From the NCBI GenBank assembly GCA_948794795.1, contig CAQGLR010000018.1, positions 1-64,000 on the forward strand: a stretch of DNA of 64,000 nucleotides. The letters are read 5' to 3'. How positions within the stretch are numbered: the first letter of the stretch is position 1; each line of letters opens with the position of its first letter. Shown here piece by piece: positions 26,738 through 36,288 of the stretch. This DNA comes from an uncultured Lachnospiraceae bacterium. GTDB taxonomy: Bacteria > Bacillota > Clostridia > Lachnospirales > Lachnospiraceae. Both the position numbers and the translations under genes were made by a program. Below the pieces are notes generated by a model that saw only the letters and a list, made by a program, of their open reading frames with translations, ran no database searches and had not been told where the DNA came from.

Positions 26738-27343
26738 TTAGCAAGGTTTTTTATCAATCTGTGGATTAAATGCATAAAAGTTTTTACTGTTAAGGTCATC
26801 CTGTACACGTCTTAATGTTTCACCAAAACGCTGGAAGTGTACTATTTCACGTTCTCTTAAGAAGCGTATTGGGTCAGCGATTTCAGGTTCTTTAACCAGT
26901 CTTAAAATATTTTCATAAGTGCTTCGTGCTTTCTGTTCTGCTGCCATATCCTCATATAAATCAGTAATTGTATCACCTTTACTCTGGAATTCACATGCAT
27001 TAAATGGGATTCCTGCGGCAGCTGCTGGCCATATTGCAAGAGTGTGGTCAACATAGTATTTGTCAAAGCCTGACGCTTTAATGTCCTCAGGAGTGAGGTC
27101 TTTGGTAAGCTGGCGTATTATAGTTGCAACCATCTCAAGGTGTGCCAGTTCTTCTGTACCTATATCAGTAAGGGTACCTATAGCTTTTCTGTTTTCCATG
27201 CTGTACCTTTGTGAAAGGTAACGCATAGAAGCGCTTAATTCCCCATCAGGACCACCATATTGGCTAATAATTATCTGGGCTGCTTTTGCGTTAGGCTTGG
27301 TAATATTTACAGGATATTGCAGCCTTCTTTCATAATTCCACAT
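26738..27343 (-). CDS. cotJC: Spore coat protein CotJC (manganese-catalase family)
   Basis: The product has 201 residues and starts MWNYERRLQYPVNITKPN, typical of CotJC. Ferritin-like ligands are visible: TEELAHLEMVATIIRQL around residue 62, and the later REIVHFQRFGETLRRVQ. CotJC resembles Mn-catalase and is a component of the spore coat. AAAGGAGA precedes the start. It is the last gene of cotJABC, followed by a terminator. Confidence 0.93.
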   Translation of the reverse strand: MWNYERRLQYPVNITKPNAKAAQIIISQYGGPDGELSASMRYLSQRYSMENRKAIGTLTDIGTEELAHLEMVATIIRQLTKDLTPEDIKASGFDKYYVDHTLAIWPAAAAGIPFNACEFQSKGDTITDLYEDMAAEQKARSTYENILRLVKEPEIADPIRFLREREIVHFQRFGETLRRVQDDLNSKNFYAFNPQIDKKPC

Positions 27344-27358
27344 ACACTAATCTCCTTT

Positions 27359-27604
27359 CTATTCCCAAGGCCAAGGTTCTTTAACCCATTCCCAGTAACA
27401 TGAATTGTCTACGTTGTCGTTTAAAAGAGGCCCATATTTGTGGGTATATTCATTAAGTGACTCTTTGCGGGCCTTTTTAAGTTCCTGGTAATATGCAAGA
27501 GCATCTTTATCACATGGATGTGTATCAAGAAAAAGAACTAATTCATCAATGGCAAAACTTACCTGTGAAATATAAAGGAGAAGTTTGTTTTTGTCCTGGT
27601 TCAT
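27359..27604 (-). CDS. cotJB: Spore coat protein CotJB
   Basis: ATG 27604 overlaps the stop of cotJA (ATGA) and has GGGAGG upstream; the product has 81 residues. It begins MNQDKNKLLLYISQVSFAID and ends with the family-typical WEWVKEPWPWE. It is required with CotJA and CotJC for a coat component in Bacillus. Confidence 0.9.
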   Translation of the reverse strand: MNQDKNKLLLYISQVSFAIDELVLFLDTHPCDKDALAYYQELKKARKESLNEYTHKYGPLLNDNVDNSCYWEWVKEPWPWE

Positions 27605-28095
27605 AGTGCACCTCCCTGTCCTTTGCAGTACCCACGTGGAACACATCCATAGAATGGCAGGTCAAGTGGAGGGAAAATTGTACCTTGGTTAAGACCTTTG
27701 CAAAGGTCATAAACTTTGCACCACTGCTGCCATGGCACATATCCAATGCCAATAGCCATGCCATTTAACTGGTCGTTGTATAAACTGGAATCTGCATCAC
27801 AATTTGGATTGCAGCCACAAGATGGTCTGTTGCCATCACAAGGAGGTTTACAGCCACAAGGAGGCTTGCTGTCACCACAAGGAGGTTTACAGCCACAAGG
27901 AGGCTTGTGTCCGCCATCACAAGGAGGCATAGGAATATTGCAGCCACAGTCTGTATCACATCCGCATCCAGGGGCTGGGGATGGTGCAGGTTTATTACCG
28001 CATCCCGGATTACGTGGAGGATTACAACCCTGGTTAAAATTATAATTCATTTTGCATCCGAAATCATTTGGACGTCTTAAATTCATATTATTCAT
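27601..28095 (-). CDS. cotJA: CotJA-like spore coat protein with Cys-Pro-Gly-rich extension
   Basis: The start is taken as ATG 28095, because AAAGG lies 9 bases upstream; an ATG at 28104 overlaps that site. The 164-residue product has a normal CotJA domain at the C-terminus (residues about 105-160, LNGMAIGIGYVPWQQWCKVYDL). The N-terminal half is unusual: about 25 Cys residues in repeats such as CGCKPPCGDSKPP. Such a segment could cross-link by disulfides or bind metal in the coat. Stop and start overlap with cotJB, so the two are translationally coupled. Confidence 0.8.
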   Translation of the reverse strand: MNNMNLRRPNDFGCKMNYNFNQGCNPPRNPGCGNKPAPSPAPGCGCDTDCGCNIPMPPCDGGHKPPCGCKPPCGDSKPPCGCKPPCDGNRPSCGCNPNCDADSSLYNDQLNGMAIGIGYVPWQQWCKVYDLCKGLNQGTIFPPLDLPFYGCVPRGYCKGQGGAL

Positions 28096-28297
28096 AAGAA
28101 ACATCCTTTCAGTTGGAATTGACAGGAATTATTTCCTGTACTAATTAATATATATGTAAGATTGGGGAAAGAGTTCCTGTTCCAGAGTGTTTAAATAATT
28201 ATTATGATTTACCAATAGGTATTGCAGTTACGGAGAAATTTGGCTATACTATATTTTAGGAATGGCAATAAAATAATATAAAAGGAGATTGTTTAAT

Positions 28298-29422
28298 ATG
28301 GAAAACAAGAATTGCACCAGATATATAAAACCATGCATAAATATAGATAAAAATACAAAATACAGAAAAAAAGCTTATAGCAGACTGTTTGCTGTTATTA
28401 CAGCATTTTCAATATGCAGCAGCATATTACCATGTACAAAGAATGTTTCTTATGCATCTGTAACAGAAGGTGATAATGTTAAAGATGAAATGAATGAAAT
28501 GGAAGAAAGCCAGAAAGTAGAACTGTCTTTAAACTATTCTGCACGCAAAATAATTTATGGGACATGTTCATATCTTTCAGATTTTGAGGTATATAATGCA
28601 AGTGGTGTCCTGATTGACCCAGGTGAGGCAGAGTGGATGTCAAGTGATGAATCTGTTGCAACAGTTAAATACGGAACAGTTTTTATAAACGGGACTGGTG
28701 AAACAGTTATAACAGTGGCATATAATGGCAATACGGCATCTTGTAACCTGGAAGTAGTGAAGCCAGAGGTGAAAATTAATAAATCAGAACTAAAAGACAG
28801 GCTGGTTGGTGACAAATGCACAGACTGGTATACTTCTACAGAAGAAACAGATATAGATATTAAGTCTGGTAATAAAAAAGTAGTAAAGCCTAATGATGAT
28901 GGAAGCCTTAAAGTCCTTTCACTTGGCAAGTCAGTTATTACAGTTAAGGCAGAGAATGGCAATACTGTTAAGTATACTATGAATATAAAAAAGAGGCATT
29001 TATATCTTAGTGATGATGAAACTCTTAATATTTCACAATATATAAAAAATATTAAAAATTATGAGAATGCAGTATGGACAGTTTCAGACCCGTCTTATAT
29101 AGATATCCTGGAAGATAGTACTATAAAACCTTTGAAACCTGGAAGAGTTACCCTTAATACAAAGCTGAATGGTAAAAAGTATAAGATTAACCTTAGAATT
29201 ACAAATTATGATATAATGAAAGAGCTTGCAATGTCAGCTTTAAAGGATAATCTGCGTTATCCTGCATCACTTTCTGTAAATAATATAATGCATGATGGAC
29301 GCAGCGTAACTATTGATTATAGTTCTATGAATAAATATGGTGGCTATGACAGGGATAAATTTATTATGAAGGTGAATATGGGCGGGGAATATATATGTGA
29401 AACAGTAAGTATATATAACTAA
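28298..29422 (+). CDS. Secreted Ig-like (BIG2-type) domain protein
   Basis: ATG 28298 has AAAGGAG upstream; the product has 374 residues. A long basic N-terminus leads to a signal peptide (hydrophobic residues about 28-52). Two or three bacterial Ig-like domains follow, shown by WMSSDESVATVKYGTVFINGTGETVITVAYNG and the repeat KVLSLGKSVITVKAENG. The C-terminal 70 residues look like a separate small domain. Proteins of this type are usually cell-surface or secreted, with no enzymatic role visible. Confidence 0.7.
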   Translation: MENKNCTRYIKPCINIDKNTKYRKKAYSRLFAVITAFSICSSILPCTKNVSYASVTEGDNVKDEMNEMEESQKVELSLNYSARKIIYGTCSYLSDFEVYNASGVLIDPGEAEWMSSDESVATVKYGTVFINGTGETVITVAYNGNTASCNLEVVKPEVKINKSELKDRLVGDKCTDWYTSTEETDIDIKSGNKKVVKPNDDGSLKVLSLGKSVITVKAENGNTVKYTMNIKKRHLYLSDDETLNISQYIKNIKNYENAVWTVSDPSYIDILEDSTIKPLKPGRVTLNTKLNGKKYKINLRITNYDIMKELAMSALKDNLRYPASLSVNNIMHDGRSVTIDYSSMNKYGGYDRDKFIMKVNMGGEYICETVSIYN

Positions 29423-29500
29423 TTATAAGCATAGATATAGAAAGTATAAATGCTTTCTATATCTAATGTTTTGTATAATAGTTATGTATTGGAGAATATT

Positions 29501-31318
29501 ATGAAGAAATTTGGCAGAGTAACCAGGGTTCTTTTTGTTTTATTATGTGTAGTATTATTTGGTGGATTTATTCTTAGCGGGGAAGAGCTTGCTATTTTTA
29601 AATCACTGCCTGTCATAAAGCAGTCTGATGACAGCCGTACCCCACAGGAAATGCAGAAAGATTTCGATGCATTTATAAATTCTGTATTTGCTGAAGAGGT
29701 TTCAGATGACAGCATAACATTGAATTACTCATTAAAAGATAAGCAGAAGTATGGACTGGCTGGTCTTGAGCCAACACTGGGTGAAGTAAGTATTGATGAT
29801 ATGAAGAGCAGTCTTTTTGTATCTGAAAACAGGCTTGCATCACTTGAAACATTTAATTATGAGAAGCTAAGTAAAGAACAGCAGATAATCTATGATATTA
29901 TATATAATATGTATAACCAGAATATGGAGTCCGCAGATATGCTGGAATATTCAGAATGTCTTGGACCTGTTACAGGCATACAGGCACAGCTTCCTGTACT
30001 TCTGGCAGAATATAATTTTTATGAGAAAAGTGATATTGAAACATATATAAAACTGCTTGGTCTTGTACCTTCATATTTTGACAGCATAATTGAATTTGAA
30101 AAGAAAAAGTCATCAGATGGTTTATTTATGAGTGATACAACTGCACAGGCAATTATTGACCAGTGCAACGGGTTTATAGAGAGCAGTGAAGAAAATTACC
30201 TTATAACAGTATTTAATAATAAAATAAAAGAGTTTAAGGGGCTGGGTGAAGAAGAGATTAAAAAATACACCAGCAGTAATGAGAAGGCAGTAAAAGAGTC
30301 TGTCCTGCCTGCTTACAAGAACCTGGTTAATGCCCTTGTGAAATTAAAGGGTACAGGAGTAAATGAGAACGGGCTCTGTGGGTTTAAGAAAGGCAAAGAA
30401 TATTATGAATATCTTGTAAAGGCACGTACAGGTTCATACAGGGATATAAAAGATATAGATAAGATGCTAAGCAATGCACTTTCTGCTTCCCAGCAGGAAA
30501 TGGCAAAGATAATGACAGATTCGCCTGATGTGTATTATAAAGCACAAGAACTTGAATATCCTTATAAAGACCCTGCCAAAGCAGTAGAGCATTTAAAGAA
30601 AGCAATTAAAGAAGATTTCCCGGGGCTTGCAGATGATATTGCCTGTAATATAAAATATGTTGACAAGTCGCTTGAAGAAAGTATGAGCCCGGCGTTTTAC
30701 CTTACACCTGCATTAGATGCTTATAAAGAAAATGTGGTTTATCTTAATAAAAATGAAAAATATGATTTAAGTGAAGCATTTACTACAATAGCACATGAAA
30801 GCTATCCAGGGCATTTGTACCAGAACTGTTATTTCCAGTCACTAAACCCTGCGCCAATAAGAAGTGTTATAAGTGTCGGAGGTTATACAGAGGGATGGGG
30901 GACATATGCAGAATTATACAGTTACAGTATTGCAGGGATAGATAAAGATGTTGCAAAACTAATGGTACAAAATACCATAGCAACTTTGTGTGTATATGGC
31001 AAGGCTGATATAGGAGTAAATTATATGGGATGGGATTTTAACAAGCTCCAGTCCTATCTTGCAGATTATGGTTTTAGTAAAAGCCAGAGCCGTACAGTCT
31101 TTGATTCAATGGTGGCAGAACCAGCCAATTATCTCCAGTACACACTTGGTTATCTGGAAATAGAAGATTTAAAGAATGAAGCTAAAAGAAAACTTGGTGA
31201 TAAATTCAAACTGGCAGATTTCCATAAATTCTTTTTGTCAATAGGGCCTGCGCCATTCTCTGTTATTGAGAATTATCTTGATGAATGGATACAGGAAATG
31301 CAAAAAGATTCAATATAA
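29501..31318 (+). CDS. DUF885 family secreted metallopeptidase-like protein
   Basis: ATG 29501 is chosen because GGAG lies at 29491; the product has about 605 residues. A signal peptide or N-terminal anchor (MKKFGRVTRVLFVLLCVVLF) precedes a long helical domain. The motif TTIAHESYPGHLYQ near residue 430 is the HExxxGH-like signature of DUF885 proteins, related to carboxypeptidase Taq (M32). EGWGTYAELYSY further on supplies another ligand. It probably acts as an extracytoplasmic peptidase, but the substrate is unknown. Confidence 0.8.
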   Translation: MKKFGRVTRVLFVLLCVVLFGGFILSGEELAIFKSLPVIKQSDDSRTPQEMQKDFDAFINSVFAEEVSDDSITLNYSLKDKQKYGLAGLEPTLGEVSIDDMKSSLFVSENRLASLETFNYEKLSKEQQIIYDIIYNMYNQNMESADMLEYSECLGPVTGIQAQLPVLLAEYNFYEKSDIETYIKLLGLVPSYFDSIIEFEKKKSSDGLFMSDTTAQAIIDQCNGFIESSEENYLITVFNNKIKEFKGLGEEEIKKYTSSNEKAVKESVLPAYKNLVNALVKLKGTGVNENGLCGFKKGKEYYEYLVKARTGSYRDIKDIDKMLSNALSASQQEMAKIMTDSPDVYYKAQELEYPYKDPAKAVEHLKKAIKEDFPGLADDIACNIKYVDKSLEESMSPAFYLTPALDAYKENVVYLNKNEKYDLSEAFTTIAHESYPGHLYQNCYFQSLNPAPIRSVISVGGYTEGWGTYAELYSYSIAGIDKDVAKLMVQNTIATLCVYGKADIGVNYMGWDFNKLQSYLADYGFSKSQSRTVFDSMVAEPANYLQYTLGYLEIEDLKNEAKRKLGDKFKLADFHKFFLSIGPAPFSVIENYLDEWIQEMQKDSI

Positions 31319-31428
31319 AATATTGCTTTATAATAAAAACAACCGTATAATAAAAAGCGGACCTGGCAGGGAGTTAATGCCAGGACGTTGTTGGATATAA
31401 TATAAACAAAAGACAGGAGCAGTCATTT

Positions 31429-31995
31429 ATGGGTAAAAAAGAAAAAAAGGCAGCCAGCCGTTTTTTAACCGTTTTTTTAATGGCATTGTTTGTGGCAATA
31501 ATATCAGTATGGGCTCTTATACAGACTATTTCTTATGCCAGGAATGGAAACAGTGCACCAGTAACATTAAATAATACAGCTAAGGTTCCAAAAAATGATA
31601 TAGAAGAGATATCACAAGTAGATATGGAGAACCTTGGAGAAAATATTTTATCAAGAGTACAATTTGAAACAGAATTACAACAGCTTGAAGATTCACTTGC
31701 AAGAGGGCTTGTAGGTGTAGCTGATGATTCTAAATTACAGTTATATATGGGAAGTGGCAATTATTCTGATGAACTGGTTTTAGTTACAGCATCAAATGAG
31801 AGCAATGCAGAATCAGACCAGGAGATAATTGAGCAGTATCTTAAAGATATGAGGAAATCTTTTGAGTCATATATACCTGAACAGGCAAAAAAGATTTCAG
31901 ATGCATTGATTATCAGAAGCGGATGTTATATAGCTGTCTGTGTAACTACTGATACAGATACTGCTAAGGAAATTATTCTGGCGGCTTTTAAATAG
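31429..31995 (+). CDS. DUF4358 domain protein, membrane anchored
   Basis: The product has 188 residues. A basic start and one membrane segment (residues about 11-33) lead to an extracytoplasmic domain with the DUF4358-like pattern ADDSKLQLYMGSGNYSDELVLVTAS. It sits 11 bases upstream of a DHHW gene, a pairing that I associate with clostridial acyltransferase clusters. The function is unknown. Confidence 0.65.
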   Translation: MGKKEKKAASRFLTVFLMALFVAIISVWALIQTISYARNGNSAPVTLNNTAKVPKNDIEEISQVDMENLGENILSRVQFETELQQLEDSLARGLVGVADDSKLQLYMGSGNYSDELVLVTASNESNAESDQEIIEQYLKDMRKSFESYIPEQAKKISDALIIRSGCYIAVCVTTDTDTAKEIILAAFK

Positions 31996-32006
31996 GGAGT
32001 GTATAG

Positions 32007-33158
32007 ATGAAGACCAGATATGCAGGTGCAGCATTATTATGTTTTGTACCTTGGATTATATGCACAGGATGCAGTTTATGGGATAAACTGGCGGCTCCAA
32101 AGCCATCAAAGGGAGAAATTGTAATATCAGAAGAGCTTAAGAAAAGCGAAGGCAAGCCAGAAGTTAAGATATATGGACTGCCAGAAGATACCAGCAGCCT
32201 GGATAATGGGGATTCTGGGAAGAAGAAAAGTTACGAAAAGATATATTCAGATGAAAAGGTAGTTCCTTATAATTCTGGTGTTATAGTGATAGGGGATACG
32301 GCGTATGAGCAGTATAATTATATAGAAGACGTCGCTGCCAGATATGCCAGGACAGTAAATAATATAGCAAAGAGGCTTAAAGGGACAGCAGATGTATATA
32401 ATATGGTGGTTCCTACAAGTATTGGAATTACGCTGCCTGACAATAAAAAGGACAAGGTCGCTTCTTCTGGCCAGAAGCTGGCATTAGAACAGATTGAATC
32501 TAAAATGTCTGCTAATGTAAAGGTAGTCCCGCTATATGATGCACTTATGTCACACAGGACAGAATACATCTATTTCAGGACTGACCACCACTGGACAACT
32601 AAAGGTGCTTATTATGCATATGATTCTTTTTGCAAATCTAAGAAGATTATGCCAAATAAGATTGAGGATTACCAGGATGTGTCATTTGGCGGGTTTCTTG
32701 GTTCATTTTATAATGATACAGGTAAACTTAAAACTCTTAAAGAGGATACATTATATGCATATTATCCAGTAAATAATGATAAACTGGTACTTGAATATAC
32801 AAATAATGATGGCAATACATTAAGTGGCAATGTACTGGAAGATGCGTCAGGCTATGGAAAAGGTGTAAAATATTCTGCATTTATTGATGGGGACAATCCA
32901 TATACATTTATCAGGAACAGGGCACTTGCTGACGGTTCATCATGTATTATTGTAAAGGAATCATTTGGCAATGCTATTATTCCTTTTCTTGCTGACCACT
33001 ACCAGAGAATTTATGTAATTGATTATAGATACTGGGATGGAAGCCTTATAAGCTTTGCAGAAGAGAAATCAGTTGATGATGTTATAATTATCAATAATAT
33101 TTCAATGACAAGAAATTCTTACCAGGTTGGTAAGATGGCATTATTGGTGGAGGATTAA
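32007..33158 (+). CDS. DHHW-motif SGNH-like acyltransferase, probable lipoprotein
   Basis: The product has 383 residues. A signal peptide ends in CTG-C (about residue 22), a possible lipobox. The motif YFRTDHHWTTKGAYYAYDSF gives the DHHW family its name and resembles the AlgJ/AlgX active-site region. VKESFGNAIIPFLADHY follows as the Ser-containing block. It should transfer acyl groups to an exported polymer together with the MBOAT protein encoded 1 base downstream. Confidence 0.8.
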   Translation: MKTRYAGAALLCFVPWIICTGCSLWDKLAAPKPSKGEIVISEELKKSEGKPEVKIYGLPEDTSSLDNGDSGKKKSYEKIYSDEKVVPYNSGVIVIGDTAYEQYNYIEDVAARYARTVNNIAKRLKGTADVYNMVVPTSIGITLPDNKKDKVASSGQKLALEQIESKMSANVKVVPLYDALMSHRTEYIYFRTDHHWTTKGAYYAYDSFCKSKKIMPNKIEDYQDVSFGGFLGSFYNDTGKLKTLKEDTLYAYYPVNNDKLVLEYTNNDGNTLSGNVLEDASGYGKGVKYSAFIDGDNPYTFIRNRALADGSSCIIVKESFGNAIIPFLADHYQRIYVIDYRYWDGSLISFAEEKSVDDVIIINNISMTRNSYQVGKMALLVED

Positions 33159-33159
33159 A

Positions 33160-34605
33160 ATGGTATTTAGCAGTATAATTTTTTTATGTATATTTATGCC
33201 AATAGTGTTTATTACATATTTCTTATGTCCTGCAGGGTTAAGGAATATATTACTTCTTATTGCAAGCCTTGTATTTTATGCATGGGGAGAGCCTGTGTAT
33301 ATACTTGTTATGCTTTTTTCTACAGTTTTCAATTATTTAAGCGGCAGGCTTATCTATATGTTTAAAAATAAGCTTATGCCCAGACAGGCAAAAATAGTCC
33401 TGGTAATTTCTGTAATAGAAAGTATTGTGGTATTGTTTTTATTTAAGTATACAGATTTTTTTATACAGATTGTTAATACATTCAGTATAAAAGAAATCCC
33501 GCTTATGGAAATCGCGCTGCCAGCTGGTATTTCATTTTATACATTCCAGATTATGTCTTATACAATAGATGTATACAGGGGACATGTTGAAGCCCAGAAG
33601 AATATAATAGATTTTGCAATGTATGTATGCATGTTCCCGCAGCTTATAGCAGGCCCTGTTGTAAGATATGGACAGGTTGTTTATGATATACATGGAAGGA
33701 AGCTGGAATGGCAGAATATTGCGCTTGGTTTCCAGAGATTTGTAACAGGTCTTGGCAAGAAGGTAATATTTGCTAACCTTACAGGTGCGTTATGGGAAGA
33801 TGTATATAATGCAAGTGCCGCTGATACAAGTGTACTGCTTGCATGGCTTGGTGCAGTGGCATATACATTCCAGATTTATTTTGATTTTTCTGGGTATTCA
33901 GATATGGCAATAGGCATGGGGCAGATGTTAGGGTTCGACTTTCCAGAAAACTTTAACTACCCATACCAGTCAGAAAGCATAACCGAATTCTGGCGCAGGT
34001 GGCATATTTCATTAAGTACATGGTTTAAAGAGTATGTTTATATACCGCTTGGAGGCAACAGGAAAGGGCTTCCAAGGCAGGTGGTTAATCTTTTTATAGT
34101 ATGGGTGCTTACAGGACTGTGGCATGGTGCTGCATGGAACTTTGTAATATGGGGGATATATTTCTTTGTACTGCTGCTTATTGAAAAATGGTTTTTGCTT
34201 GGAATACTGCAAAAAGTTCCTAAAATTATAAGGCATTTATATGCTTTGTTATTTATTGTTATTGGATGGGTGGTTTTTGCATGTGAGGATTCTGGTTCAC
34301 TGGTTTCTTATTTTAAGGCACTGGCTGGTGCTGGTGTGCCGCTTGCCAGTGATTTTGCTGTGTACAAGCTGTATACACATATAATTTTGCTTTTAATAAT
34401 GGCACTGGCTTGTACAAAGCTGCCTAAACGTTTTATGTTTAAGATTGAGGCAATGTATGCAGCCAAACATCCTGCTATAGATAAATTTTATGGTGAAAAG
34501 ATACATTTCTGGATTATATCAGCATTTACTTTTATTATACTTATATTAAGCATAGCACTTCTTGTAAGTGGAAGTTATAATCCGTTTTTATATTTCAGGT
34601 TTTAG
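33160..34605 (+). CDS. MBOAT family O-acyltransferase (AlgI-like)
   Basis: ATG 33160 follows GGAGG and begins one base after the preceding stop; the product has 481 residues and about ten membrane segments. AlgI signatures are present: NYPYQSESITEFWRRWHISLSTWFKEYVYIPLGGNRKG and the catalytic His in LTGLWHGAAWNF. It should move acetyl or other acyl groups across the membrane for exopolysaccharide or wall-polymer modification. Confidence 0.92.
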   Translation: MVFSSIIFLCIFMPIVFITYFLCPAGLRNILLLIASLVFYAWGEPVYILVMLFSTVFNYLSGRLIYMFKNKLMPRQAKIVLVISVIESIVVLFLFKYTDFFIQIVNTFSIKEIPLMEIALPAGISFYTFQIMSYTIDVYRGHVEAQKNIIDFAMYVCMFPQLIAGPVVRYGQVVYDIHGRKLEWQNIALGFQRFVTGLGKKVIFANLTGALWEDVYNASAADTSVLLAWLGAVAYTFQIYFDFSGYSDMAIGMGQMLGFDFPENFNYPYQSESITEFWRRWHISLSTWFKEYVYIPLGGNRKGLPRQVVNLFIVWVLTGLWHGAAWNFVIWGIYFFVLLLIEKWFLLGILQKVPKIIRHLYALLFIVIGWVVFACEDSGSLVSYFKALAGAGVPLASDFAVYKLYTHIILLLIMALACTKLPKRFMFKIEAMYAAKHPAIDKFYGEKIHFWIISAFTFIILILSIALLVSGSYNPFLYFRF

Positions 34606-34608
34606 GGT

Positions 34609-34837
34609 ATGTTTGCAAATTAAATGCAAATTACTGGCGCTGGCAATTCCAAATGTTTACCAACAGCAGCCGCTTTCGCTTGGATGGGATACGCAGTGGT
34701 GCATAAAGTCCCAATGTTTCTGCGAAACATTTAATACGGGACTTAAGCACCAGCGCCCCCATACAGCTGCTTTATGGTAAAACATTTGGAAATTGCCAGC
34801 GCAATATACTCTTTGTGTAAATTTAATTTTCAAATAT
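34609..34837. repeat. Family-A hairpin repeat in reverse orientation
   Basis: It begins ATGTTTGCAAATTAAA and ends near TTTAATTTTCAAATAT. The arms CTGGCAATTCCAAATG and CATTTGGAAATTGCCAG are present, and the loop hairpin is TAAAGTCCC...GGGACTTA around AATGTTTCTGCGAAACATT. It lies between the MBOAT and second DHHW genes, so it could act as a hairpin in their shared transcript. Confidence 0.75.
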
Positions 34838-34880
34838 GTATTATGCAGGTATATTAATTAATGATTTGGGGAGTTTTATA

Positions 34881-36005
34881 ATGAATAAATCATATAAGAT
34901 ATATGTTATTATAATGTTTATGTTACTAGCTGTGCCTGGGCTGCTTCTGTTAGTGCTGCCAGAGAGGGAGTATTCTTCTAATGAAAACAGGTATCTTGAT
35001 AAAATGCCTAAGGCAGATTTACAGGAAATATCTACAGGTGGGTTCCAGGATAAGGTTACAAATGCTGCCAGTGACCAGTTTATTGTACGTGACTTTATGA
35101 TGGGTTTATCTACGGCTTTTAAGAAAACACTTGGTTTTAAAGATATTGGTGGTGTCTATATAGCAAAAGATAGCAGGTATATTTCAAAAATAACAAGTAG
35201 TGATATAGTATCAGACACATTTATCCAGAATTTAATGTATACAAGCTATTTTGCGGAGCAGCAGGAGGCAGAAGTATATACAATGCTTGTACCATCCTCG
35301 GGGACTATACTTGGGGACAAGCTGCCTGCCTTTGCACCATTTTATAATGCAGGTTCCATGTATAATACAGTTAATACTTTGCTTGATACATCTAAGATTA
35401 TAGATATAAGGGAAATACTAGAGCAGCAGGAATCTGCCGCAGATATTTACTATAAGACAGACCATCACTGGACTTTACAAGGTGCATATGCTGCCTACAG
35501 GGAATATTGTAATACTACAGGTATACAGAAACACTCTTATGGTTCTTTTAATCCAGAAAAGGTGAGTGGCAGTTTTTATGGTACTCTTTATTCAAAGGTT
35601 CTGGATTTCATGGCAAAACCAGATGAAATATATGCAATAAGGACAGAACAGGCAGAAAGTGCAGTAGTAACATGTGACGGGGAAGAGAAAAAAGGCATAT
35701 ATGATAAATCTGCATTAAGCCAAAAAGATAAATATGCATACTTTTTTGGTGGTAATTATGGCAGGATGGATATTAAGACTGGAAGCAGCACAGGGCTAAA
35801 GCTTTTAGTTATAAAAGACTCATTTGCCAATAGTTTTGTGCCATTCCTGCTTGGGGATTATTCAAGTATTACAATGATTGACCCAAGGTATTATAATAAA
35901 CCTGTTCTTAAGGCAGCAAATCAGGGAAAGTATGACCATATACTTATTCTTTATGAAACCAGTAATTTTGCAGGTGACAGTAATTTGTATAAACTTACAA
36001 AGTAA
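34881..36005 (+). CDS. Second DHHW-motif acyltransferase-like protein
   Basis: The start at ATG 34881 has GGGGAG upstream; the product has 374 residues. A single N-terminal membrane segment (residues about 7-25) precedes YSSNENRYLDKMP and the DHHW motif YYKTDHHWTLQGAYAAYREY near residue 190. VIKDSFANSFVPFLLGDY is the Ser block. It is a paralogue of the product of 32007-33158 and completes the acylation cluster. Confidence 0.8.
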   Translation: MNKSYKIYVIIMFMLLAVPGLLLLVLPEREYSSNENRYLDKMPKADLQEISTGGFQDKVTNAASDQFIVRDFMMGLSTAFKKTLGFKDIGGVYIAKDSRYISKITSSDIVSDTFIQNLMYTSYFAEQQEAEVYTMLVPSSGTILGDKLPAFAPFYNAGSMYNTVNTLLDTSKIIDIREILEQQESAADIYYKTDHHWTLQGAYAAYREYCNTTGIQKHSYGSFNPEKVSGSFYGTLYSKVLDFMAKPDEIYAIRTEQAESAVVTCDGEEKKGIYDKSALSQKDKYAYFFGGNYGRMDIKTGSSTGLKLLVIKDSFANSFVPFLLGDYSSITMIDPRYYNKPVLKAANQGKYDHILILYETSNFAGDSNLYKLTK

Positions 36006-36075
36006 AAGAAAAGTTATAAATTGTACCCAATATAACAAAAATTTTAATCCATATGGAAAAAAATATCCAAAACAC

Positions 36076-36104
36076 TTGACGCAGAAGCCTTATTATGGTA
36101 ATAT
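36076..36104 (+). promoter_or_regulatory. tRNA-Arg promoter
   Basis: TTGACG (36076-36081) and TAATAT (36099-36104) are spaced 17 bases apart, ending 11 bases before the tRNA. Confidence 0.7.
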
Positions 36105-36115
36105 ACTTCTTGCGT

Positions 36116-36187
36116 GCTCTCATAGTTAAATGGATATAACAGCCCCCTCCTAAGGGGCAGTTGTAGGTTCGATTCCTACTGAGAGTG
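36116..36187 (+). tRNA. tRNA-Arg (anticodon CCU)
   Basis: A full cloverleaf can be drawn. The acceptor stem is GCTCTCA/TGAGAGT with one G-U pair. The anticodon stem GCCCC/GGGGC holds the loop CTCCTAA, giving anticodon CCT. The T arm is GTAGG-TTCGATT-CCTAC. The 3' CCA is not encoded and would be added by the CCA enzyme at 4224. Confidence 0.92.
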
Positions 36188-36213
36188 TTTTTGCTGTATA
36201 TATAGGTTCTTGC

Positions 36214-36242
36214 AAGGGCGGCTGCAGAGCTTGCCCTTTTTA
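36214..36242 (+). terminator. Terminator after tRNA-Arg
   Basis: AAGGGC (36214-36219) pairs with GCCCTT (36233-36238) and is followed by TTTT. Confidence 0.7.
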
Positions 36243-36288
36243 TATTACTAAATATATAGCTTGCATGCAATGCAGATTGTGATTTGAG

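Noticed and set aside
27765..28045. Open frames on both strands over the cotJA repeat region
   Set aside because: They are by-products of the low-complexity Cys-Pro-Gly repeat; only the minus-strand frame has a ribosome site and the CotJA domain.
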